DNA from: Pedosphaera sp.
Lineage (GTDB): Bacteria > Verrucomicrobiota > Verrucomicrobiia > Limisphaerales > UBA9464
DNA: 64,000 nt
Direction of reading: 5' to 3'
NCBI GenBank assembly: GCA_009695205.1
Contig: SIBK01000003.1
Coordinates: forward strand, 1-64,000
A model generated the notes under the pieces. The model saw only the letters and a program-made list of their open reading frames with translations, was not told the DNA's origin and did no database searches. The stretch's first letter is position 1; every line of letters starts with the position of its first letter. Both the position numbers and the translations under genes were made by a program. Of this stretch, positions 54,514-61,304 are shown in pieces.

Positions 54514-55711
54514 TACGTACAAGTATCCTTTTAATTGCGCCTGTTTGGTTCTCGTCCGACAGTCGCGCGTGACCGTGCGCGCCCTTCGACATTCACAGTT
54601 CAGCCCCGCTATCCTGCTTGCCTTGGTAGGTTGGGTCGCGCTGCTTTCTGTGGCAGAGGCTGGCGATTGGCCGATGTACCGCGGGAATCCGGCACTGACT
54701 GGAGTGGTGGAAGGCGTGTTGCCGGCGAAGCCACAAGTCCTGTGGACCTTCAAAGTGGGTGACGAAGTGGCTTCTTCGCCAGCCATTGTTGGCGGGCGTG
54801 TGTACGTCGGCAGTTCTAGTTCCACGGTGCACTGCCTGGCTCTCGATACAGGAAAACCAATTTGGAGTTTTCAAACAGGGGGCCCGGTCGAGTCGTCTCC
54901 ACTCATTTTGGATGGACGCCTCTACATTGGCGATTCAAACACGAATGTGTACTGTCTGGACGCGCTAACGGGGCGGCAGGTGTGGCGATTTGGCATGGAG
55001 GACAAGGTCAAGAGCAGCCCAAACTGGGTGGCGTCGGCGGACGGCAAGACAAAGCAGATTTTAGTGGGTGGGTATGACTTCAAATTGTACAGCCTGACGG
55101 CAGACACGGGTCGGACGAACTGGGTGTACGAAACGGGCAACTACATCAATGGATCGCCGGCGGTGGGAGGTGGGCGGACGGCATTTGGCGGTTGCGACGC
55201 AATTATTCATGTGCTGGATGTGGTTACGGGGGCGCGCTTGAAACAGGTTGAGGCGGGCGCCTATATCGCAGCCTCCGGAGCTATCGTCGAGGGACGGCTG
55301 TATGTAGGTCATTACGAGAACGAGCTTCTCTGTGTTGATTTGAACGAGGGTCGTGTGGTCTGGCGCTACCGGGATCGGGCGTTCCCTTTTATGTCATCCC
55401 CAGCTGTAACAACGAACCGGGTGCTGGTGGGAAGCCGAGACAAACGGCTGCATTGTATTGAGCGTGAGTCCGGCAAGGGGGTATGGACATTTCAGACCCG
55501 CGGGAAGGTGGAGGCGTCACCGGTCGTTTGCGGAAACCGAGTTCTCATCGGATCGGATGACGGACGGATCTATATGCTGAACCTCGAGGACGGTAAAGAG
55601 CTCTGGCAGCATGAAATTGGCAAGCCTGTGCAAACGTCACCGGCGGTCGCTGACGGCCGGTTTATTTTTGGAGCGAACGATGGAGTTGTCTATTGTTTTG
55701 GAGCAAAATGA
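54497..55711 (+). CDS. Secreted PQQ-like beta-propeller protein
   Basis: A beta-propeller of repeated ~40-residue blades: GKPIWSFQTGGPVESSPLIL, GRQVWRFGMEDKVKSSPNWV, GRVVWRYRDRAFPFMSSPAV, GKGVWTFQTRGKVEASPVVC and GKELWQHEIGKPVQTSPAVA. An export signal ends VALLSVAEAG just before DWPMYRGNPALTG, the usual mature start of this class. The start could be the ATG at 54497, overlapping the glycosylase by 17 bp, or the GTG at 54569. Such proteins bind other proteins (as BamB does) or a quinone cofactor; no dehydrogenase residues are evident. It is intact, unlike the related pseudogene at 11076. Confidence 0.85.
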   Translation: MGTRISTYKYPFNCACLVLVRQSRVTVRALRHSQFSPAILLALVGWVALLSVAEAGDWPMYRGNPALTGVVEGVLPAKPQVLWTFKVGDEVASSPAIVGGRVYVGSSSSTVHCLALDTGKPIWSFQTGGPVESSPLILDGRLYIGDSNTNVYCLDALTGRQVWRFGMEDKVKSSPNWVASADGKTKQILVGGYDFKLYSLTADTGRTNWVYETGNYINGSPAVGGGRTAFGGCDAIIHVLDVVTGARLKQVEAGAYIAASGAIVEGRLYVGHYENELLCVDLNEGRVVWRYRDRAFPFMSSPAVTTNRVLVGSRDKRLHCIERESGKGVWTFQTRGKVEASPVVCGNRVLIGSDDGRIYMLNLEDGKELWQHEIGKPVQTSPAVADGRFIFGANDGVVYCFGAK

Positions 55712-55776
55712 GAACCCATAAAAATGAGCACTGCTGCTCGCCGACGGGGCCATGTTGAGACGCGGGAGGGTTTGCT

Positions 55777-57126
55777 ATGAGTGATACCGTAGAGCCGATT
55801 TTATTGACGTCCAGTGCGCCTCCATTGCAGCGGGAGACGACTGTTGGCAATTATTTTGTTTCGAATTATCCGCCGTTCTCGTTTTGGAAGGCGGAGAGTC
55901 TTCCTGATTTTCAGGCAGCGCTCGATCGCGAACCGCGGGCCGGGGTTCCGCTCGGAATTTATACGCACATTCCATTTTGCCGGAAGCGATGTCATTTTTG
56001 CTACTTTCGCGTCTATACCGATAAGGATTCCGCGGCGATCAAGAGTTATCTGGACGCCGTGTTGAGGGAGTTGAGCCTTTATGCCTCCCGGCCATTCATC
56101 GGCGGGCGAAAGCCTGGTTTTGTATATTTCGGAGGAGGGACGCCGAGCTATCTCTCGGTCGAGCAGCTTCGATTCCTTTCCGACGGGATGAAACGGCAGC
56201 TGTCCTGGGACGAAGTCGAGGAGGTGACATTTGAATGCGAGCCGGGGACGCTTACGGATCACAAACTAAAGGCCATCCGAGAGATGGGAGTGACGCGTCT
56301 CAGCCTGGGCATCGAGAATTTCGACGATCACATCCTGGAAATCAACGGGCGAGCTCACCGCAGCCTGGAAATAGGGAGGGCGTATCGCTACGCACGGGAG
56401 ATCGGTTTCCCGCAAATCAACATCGACCTCATCGCCGGAATGGTGGAGGAGACCGATGAAAACTGGCGCGAATGCATCCGCAAGACCGTCGAGATGTCGC
56501 CGGATTCGGTGACCGTCTACCAGATGGAGATCCCGTTCAACACCACGCTCTACAAGCAGATGCGGGCGGAGGGCAAACTGGTGGCGCCGGTGGCGGATTG
56601 GGACACGAAGCGCCGCTGGGTGGACGAAGCATTCACGGAACTGGAGCGGGCGGGGTACACCGTGGCCAGCGCTTATACGGCGGTGAAGTCGAAGGAACAA
56701 ACCCGTTTTGTTTACCGTGACCAATTGTGGGCTGGAGCAGACCTATTGTCGTTGGGAGTTGCCAGCTTTGGTCATATCGGCGGCACTCACTACCAGAATC
56801 ATCACGATTTTGATCCGTACATTGCGGCGCTAAACAGCGGCCAGCTGCCCGTATACCGGGCATTGACGCCGACTGAGGAAGAATGGTACATCCGGGAATT
56901 CATTCTTCAACTGAAGCTAGGAAGCGTCAGCGCCGACTATTTTGCTGAAAAATTTGGGATCGATCCCCGTGAGCAGTTCGCAGGACCTCTTGGCACCTTG
57001 AAAGAATGGGGTTACCTGACCCAGAATGGAGATCGCATTGGGATCACTCGCGCGGGATTGCTGCAGGTCGACCGATTGCTGCATGAATTCTTCCGTCCAG
57101 AGCATCGTGGAGTCCGGTATGCCTGA
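55777..57126 (+). CDS. HemN/HemW-like radical SAM protein
   Basis: A 449-residue radical SAM enzyme. The cluster motif is CRKRCHFCYF with Cys at residues 68, 72 and 75, preceded by YTHIPF as in the coproporphyrinogen oxidase family. FVYFGGGTPSYLSVEQL, VTFECEPGTLTDHKLKAIRE and GVTRLSLGIENFDDHILEIN follow. The HemN-type fourth cysteine (CxxxCxxCxC) is absent, as in HemW or ChuW. A HemN C-terminal winged-helix domain ends it (FILQLKLGSVSADYFAEKFG). The next gene starts inside its last codons (8-bp overlap), so the chorismate-lyase-like gene is its functional partner. It is unlikely to be ordinary haem biosynthesis. Confidence 0.85.
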   Translation: MSDTVEPILLTSSAPPLQRETTVGNYFVSNYPPFSFWKAESLPDFQAALDREPRAGVPLGIYTHIPFCRKRCHFCYFRVYTDKDSAAIKSYLDAVLRELSLYASRPFIGGRKPGFVYFGGGTPSYLSVEQLRFLSDGMKRQLSWDEVEEVTFECEPGTLTDHKLKAIREMGVTRLSLGIENFDDHILEINGRAHRSLEIGRAYRYAREIGFPQINIDLIAGMVEETDENWRECIRKTVEMSPDSVTVYQMEIPFNTTLYKQMRAEGKLVAPVADWDTKRRWVDEAFTELERAGYTVASAYTAVKSKEQTRFVYRDQLWAGADLLSLGVASFGHIGGTHYQNHHDFDPYIAALNSGQLPVYRALTPTEEEWYIREFILQLKLGSVSADYFAEKFGIDPREQFAGPLGTLKEWGYLTQNGDRIGITRAGLLQVDRLLHEFFRPEHRGVRYA

Positions 57127-57694
57127 CACCCAGTACACGTCTCCGCCTGCGGTCTACCGTTCTGGGTTGCTTTTCCCCCTCGACGCGCTGCACCGACGTG
57201 CCGGCCGTTCCGTTCCATCGGCTACCCCCCTTGCACCCGAGGCGTTGCCGGAGCCTCAGCGCACCTTGCTGGTGCACGACCGCGACATGACCCGAACGCT
57301 GGAGCAGTTTCACCGAGGGACGATCCATTTGGAATTGCTTTCCTGGCATCAGGAAGACGGAGCGTATTGGCGAGAGGTAGTCTTGCGAATGGATGGTTCG
57401 GAAAAGCCGGTGGAATTCGGCGCCATTCGAATCACGCTCGAGCACTTCGAAGAACCGTGGAGGAGTCAGATCGTCGAGGGGCATTGCCCGCTGGGGGGGA
57501 TCCTCAATGCGAGTGGCATCGGTTTTCGGAGCTCCCCGGAAGCCTATTTTTCCATTACCTCAGATCCGTTTGTTACGGGGGTTCTGGGTCTCCGGGGGTC
57601 ACCGACACTTTACGGGCGACGCAACCGGCTTCGATCCGCGGAGGGAGAGCTGCTGGCGGAAATCGTCGAGATTCTTCCGCCACCGACGCTCTGA
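57119..57694 (+). CDS. Chorismate pyruvate-lyase-like protein
   Basis: A 191-residue protein from the ATG at 57119, overlapping the radical SAM stop by 8 bp. Pattern matches the Rv2949c/DUF98-type chorismate lyases: LLVHDRDMTRTLEQFHRGTI (HDRDMT at 53-58), YWREVVLRMDGSEKPVEFGA, IVEGHCPLGGIL and LYGRRNRLRSAEGELLAEIV with the final Glu-rich EIVEILPP. These enzymes split chorismate into pyruvate and 4-hydroxybenzoate (or 3-hydroxybenzoate in relatives). The first ~35 residues (VYRSGLLFPLDALHRRAGRS) are an extension before the lyase core. Recognition is by eye, so the assignment is moderate. Confidence 0.65.
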   Translation: MPDTQYTSPPAVYRSGLLFPLDALHRRAGRSVPSATPLAPEALPEPQRTLLVHDRDMTRTLEQFHRGTIHLELLSWHQEDGAYWREVVLRMDGSEKPVEFGAIRITLEHFEEPWRSQIVEGHCPLGGILNASGIGFRSSPEAYFSITSDPFVTGVLGLRGSPTLYGRRNRLRSAEGELLAEIVEILPPPTL

Positions 57695-57742
57695 CGCACT
57701 CGGATTTAAGTGGCCCGTCTTGCGGATGCAGCAATACGGAGT

Positions 57743-59053
57743 ATGAGTGAGATGTTGACACGCTTGCCTATGAATCAGATCGAATTCGCGGATGTGGTCG
57801 TCATTGGCGGCGGGCCTGCCGGGTGTGCGACGGCCACAGTGCTTGGCGAGCAGGGACATCGCGTGATCGTGTTTGAGCGGGAAAAATTTCCTCGGTATCA
57901 CATCGGAGAATCGTTGATCCCGTTCACATATCCAGCGTTGGAACGGATTGGGATGATACCGAAGCTCCGGGCGTCCGCGTTTACTCGGAAGTATTCGGTC
58001 CAGTTTGTTGCGCCCTCGGGGCGAGCTTCCCAGCCGTTCTATTTTTACACACGATATGATCGGGAGACGGTTGCCCAGACATGGCAAGTATTGCGGTCGG
58101 AGTTTGACCAGATGTTGATGGAAAACGCCCGGGAGAAAGGGGCGGAAGTTCGCGAGGAAACGACGGTGGTGGAAGTGATCCGGGAAGGAGATCGCACCGT
58201 GGGTGTTCGGGTTCAGGAAAGTTCCGGAAGACAATACGACGTGCGTTCTGCGGTGGTGGTGGATGCCAGCGGCCGGGAAGCGATCGCGGCCACCCGCAAT
58301 GCGTGGCGCCGGGGCGATCCGAAGCTAAACAAGGTGGCGGTATGGACCTATTATCGAAATTCCATGCGCGATTCGGATGTCGATGAGGGACAGACGACCG
58401 TCGCGTTCATTCCCGAAAAGGGATGGTTTTGGCACATACCTCAGCATAATGACATGGTCAGTGTCGGTGTCGTGGCGGAGGGCAAGTACCTGACACGGGG
58501 CGGCGTCCGGGATCCGCAGCAGATCTTCGAGCGGGAAATCGGGGAGAACAAGTGGATCGAATCCAGGTTGGCCACGGGCCAGTGCACGGGCAAGTACTGG
58601 CTGACGGCAGAATACACCTTCCGATCCGAATACTGTGCGGCGGACGGGCTCGTCCTGGTAGGCGATGCGTTTGGATTCCTGGATCCTGTGTTTTCTTCGG
58701 GCCTGATGCTCGCTTTGAAAAGCGGAGTTATGGCCGCGGATGCCATCCATGACGCGTTAGAGCGGAAAAGAGTGGTGGCAGGGGACTTCTTAGCGTACGG
58801 GCAGGTCATGCGTGAGGGGATTGAAAATATGCGCAAGTTAGTTTACGCCTTTTACGATCCCAATGTAAGTTTCAAAACCGTGACCGAAAAATTTCCCGAA
58901 GTGCACGGAGACATTATCGATTGTCTGTCGGGGGATGTGAACAAGGATTTTGGTCGCCTCTTCCGAGCGCTGAGTGAGTGGACGGAAGTGCCGAGCGACC
59001 TGCCCTACGGAGCGCCGAAGCCTGAAACGGGGACGGCATTGGAGAAACGGTGA
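57743..59053 (+). CDS. Flavin-dependent halogenase-like / tryptophan halogenase family oxidoreductase
   Basis: A 436-residue FAD enzyme from the ATG at 57743. The dinucleotide fold VVIGGGPAGCATATVLGEQG is at 20-38 and PRYHIGESLIPFTYPALERI at 50-69. The halogenase signature WxWxIP is present as WFWHIP at 228-233, which ordinary flavin monooxygenases lack. LVLVGDAFGFLDPVFSSG is the FAD ribityl region. The GESLxP form is closer to phenol or carrier-bound-substrate halogenases (CndH, PltA, CmlS type) than to PrnA. It lies 48 bp after the chorismate-lyase-like gene, so a hydroxybenzoate-type substrate is plausible. It could also be a reductase of the geranylgeranyl reductase type. Confidence 0.8.
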   Translation: MSEMLTRLPMNQIEFADVVVIGGGPAGCATATVLGEQGHRVIVFEREKFPRYHIGESLIPFTYPALERIGMIPKLRASAFTRKYSVQFVAPSGRASQPFYFYTRYDRETVAQTWQVLRSEFDQMLMENAREKGAEVREETTVVEVIREGDRTVGVRVQESSGRQYDVRSAVVVDASGREAIAATRNAWRRGDPKLNKVAVWTYYRNSMRDSDVDEGQTTVAFIPEKGWFWHIPQHNDMVSVGVVAEGKYLTRGGVRDPQQIFEREIGENKWIESRLATGQCTGKYWLTAEYTFRSEYCAADGLVLVGDAFGFLDPVFSSGLMLALKSGVMAADAIHDALERKRVVAGDFLAYGQVMREGIENMRKLVYAFYDPNVSFKTVTEKFPEVHGDIIDCLSGDVNKDFGRLFRALSEWTEVPSDLPYGAPKPETGTALEKR

Positions 59054-59200
59054 TTACGCCTCTTGAATTGCCGTCTTAAGTATCCCCATCGGAGAATGGA
59101 AAAGGTTGGAAACCCTCCCCGGGGAGCGGTGAGAGGGAAAGATCTGGCACTCAGTTCGGGATTGCAAACGTCCCCTCAAAGAGACTTACACTCCTCGTCA

Positions 59201-60016
59201 ATGCATTCTCCACTCCCTCCGGTTCGCTTCGGTGACAAACACCGCGCCTTTACTTTGATCGAATTGCTGGTGGTCATTGCGATTATTGCCATTCTCGCCG
59301 GAATGCTGCTGCCAGCGCTCTCAAAGGCCAAGGCCAAGGGGCTTGGTGTAAAATGCATGAGTAACCTCCGACAAATGGGCATTAGTCTTGTCACGTTTTC
59401 CGACGATACCGGGGCCTACCCGGTCGGAATCAATCCGGCGCGCAATAATGCGTGGATCTGGCCAGCTCTGCTTCGGGAACACATCGGCACCGGTCGCAAT
59501 GTCGATCTATTCAAGTGCCCAGCAGCCCCTGCCCAGGCTCAATGGCGAGTTATTTTTGGAAGCAAACTTCCCGCAGAAGACGGTTATCTTGCGGACGAAG
59601 TTCGGCTGGTCCCGGGCAGCACAAACTTCATGAGCTACGGCTACAATGTTTGGGGAGCTTTCGCCGGAATCATTCCAAACCAGGGTCTCGGGGTATTCAA
59701 AGGGGATCCGATCACTGGCGAAACCAAGCCGTCGTCGATAGTCAATCCGACGGAGATGATTGCAATCGGTGACAGCAACTGGGATGTGAAACGTAAGGGG
59801 GATCGGGACTGGAGCGGATTTATCGGCATGTACGAAGAACGCCAGTGGCCGCTCGACTTGCACAACTTGCGAGCAAACATCCTGTTTTGCGACGGACACG
59901 TAAGCGCGGAACGTCGAACGGAATTGGCAGCACAATTACAAAAAGATTTGGGTGCCAAAGAACGGGTGGGCCGGCGCTGGAATCGCGATAACAAACCCCA
60001 CTTAAACGGGCAGTAG
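59201..60016 (+). CDS. Type II secretion G-like / prepilin-type protein with H-X9-DG end
   Basis: A 271-residue protein from the ATG at 59201. The short leader ends KHRA, then the class III signal FTLIELLVVIAIIAILAGML with the cleavage point before Phe17 and Glu at mature position 5. LPALSKAKAKGLGVKCMSNL follows. The C-terminus has LHNLRANILFCDGHVSAER, fitting the H-X9-DG motif found in large paralogous families in Planctomycetes and Verrucomicrobia. These are probably pseudopilin-like surface or secretion components; function unproven. It stands alone after the halogenase-like gene. Confidence 0.9.
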   Translation: MHSPLPPVRFGDKHRAFTLIELLVVIAIIAILAGMLLPALSKAKAKGLGVKCMSNLRQMGISLVTFSDDTGAYPVGINPARNNAWIWPALLREHIGTGRNVDLFKCPAAPAQAQWRVIFGSKLPAEDGYLADEVRLVPGSTNFMSYGYNVWGAFAGIIPNQGLGVFKGDPITGETKPSSIVNPTEMIAIGDSNWDVKRKGDRDWSGFIGMYEERQWPLDLHNLRANILFCDGHVSAERRTELAAQLQKDLGAKERVGRRWNRDNKPHLNGQ

Positions 60017-60063
60017 TCGAGATCAGCGGCTATTTTCTGCTTCGACACGACGCAAAGAACCGG

Positions 60064-60135
60064 TTGTGCGACGCTGAGTTCATTCGCGATGGCCGTCTCA
60101 TTACCACCGCCGGTCACGACAACACAGCCCGGGTG
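60064..60135 (+). pseudogene. Short WD40-repeat-like fragment
   Basis: The frame reads CDAEFIRDGRLITTAGHDNT then ARV, which looks like the end of one WD40 blade (DGRLIxTAGxDNTARVWD). No complete blade precedes or follows it. It is probably a leftover of a WD40 gene or chance similarity. Confidence 0.3.
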
Positions 60136-60169
60136 CTTTACTCCGTGACGAGTCTGTTGCCGCTACGTT

Positions 60170-60985
60170 TTAAGCCGCGCCGCGGATCGACCGTACCACC
60201 TCGTCCAGGAACGAGGCTTCCATTTCCACCAGATGGCAGCGCTCGGGGAAGCGACCTGCATCGACGTCGGCAATGTATTCGCGGAAGGCGGCGATTCGTT
60301 CCTGCTGGAGGCGGCGATTTTCGGCGGCAAAATTGCGGTAGGCCTTTGCGTGGCGTGGCGGGCGTTCGTCGTAGTCACCAAGGAGGTCGTCAGAGAAGAG
60401 GAACTGCGTGTCACAGCCAGTGCCGGAGCCAAGCGACATGAGGATCAGCCTGGTTTGCGAAGAAAGGAAGCGCGAGAGATTGTGCGGCACGACTTCGAGT
60501 TCCGCAGCGTAGGCGCCCGCATTTTCGAGTTCCTTCATGCGGCGGTGAAGTTGCAGGGCCTCTTCCACCGTGCGACCCATGGCGCGGTAGCCAGTCCAAG
60601 TGACATGACGCGGGACCAGCCCGAGATGCCCGACGACGGGGATGCTTTCGCGCGCCATCGCCTCGATGATGAAAGGGCTGGCGGAGCAATAGACGGAGCT
60701 GGCTCCGAGCTCGAGGGCGCGGAACCCGACGCGGATCGCCTCCTCCGGCGACGCCAGCCCGTGGGGCGTCGCTGCGGAGAGAAAGCTATTCGGAGCGGCA
60801 GCGACGAGCGCCGGCAGACGCGACTGCGCCTCGGGACTGTCGAAGCTGCAACTCATGAGATCGACGCCGGCCTCTTCCGCAGCGGCGGCTTCCTCCGGGG
60901 ATTTGACGTGGATGTGCGTCAGGCAACGATTGCCTTTAAGCTGCTGGAAATCGAAGACGGTGTATTTTTTGCGGGGGCGGAGCAT
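60170..60985 (-). CDS. panB: Ketopantoate hydroxymethyltransferase family protein
   Basis: PanB transfers a hydroxymethyl group from methylene-tetrahydrofolate to 2-oxoisovalerate, the first committed step to pantothenate and CoA. The 271 residues fit the family. Motifs: VTWTGYRAMGRTVEEALQLH, ELENAGAYAAELEVVP and LMSLGSGTGCDTQFLFSDDL. The N-terminus (KYTVFDFQQLKGNRCLTHIH) departs from the usual 'KITMLTAYDxxxA' start, and several substrate residues differ, so it may be a diverged PanB-like enzyme rather than the true panB. panC is not nearby. Confidence 0.75.
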   Translation of the reverse strand: MLRPRKKYTVFDFQQLKGNRCLTHIHVKSPEEAAAAEEAGVDLMSCSFDSPEAQSRLPALVAAAPNSFLSAATPHGLASPEEAIRVGFRALELGASSVYCSASPFIIEAMARESIPVVGHLGLVPRHVTWTGYRAMGRTVEEALQLHRRMKELENAGAYAAELEVVPHNLSRFLSSQTRLILMSLGSGTGCDTQFLFSDDLLGDYDERPPRHAKAYRNFAAENRRLQQERIAAFREYIADVDAGRFPERCHLVEMEASFLDEVVRSIRGAA

Positions 60986-61138
60986 TAGGGGTCTTTAAGG
61001 GCATAATACTGGGCGAGCGGGCAGAGGGGCTGAGACGCCGACCCAGTATGGAGCACCGACAAGCAACTTCTACTGTTCAGCCTTGCGGGGTACAAGTCCA
61101 AAGGTATGCCGATTTGGCTCATCGGGTTTACCCGCAAA

Positions 61139-61258
61139 TCAAAACATTTTTGAAAGAATCAGGTCTTCTTTGCTGACGATCCACGTCTCGAAGTTCTCAA
61201 TTTTGACCCGCTCCTGGCGATTGAACTCGGTCAGGCGATAGTCGTTTTGCATCCGCAT
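61139..61258 (-). pseudogene. C-terminal fragment of an AbiEii-like nucleotidyltransferase
   Basis: A 39-codon frame (MRMQNDYRLTEFNRQERVKI, then ENFETWIVSKEDLILSKMF) matches the middle of nucleotidyltransferase-like proteins, where FxxWIxSPEDLILSKL is usual. The nucleotidyltransferase motif and the end are missing. The remaining DNA at 60986-61138 and 61259-61304 shows nothing else I can support. Confidence 0.5.
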
Positions 61259-61304
61259 TATTGTTCTTGTCGCCCCGGCGCATTACCATTTTCGACCGGT
61301 GCCG

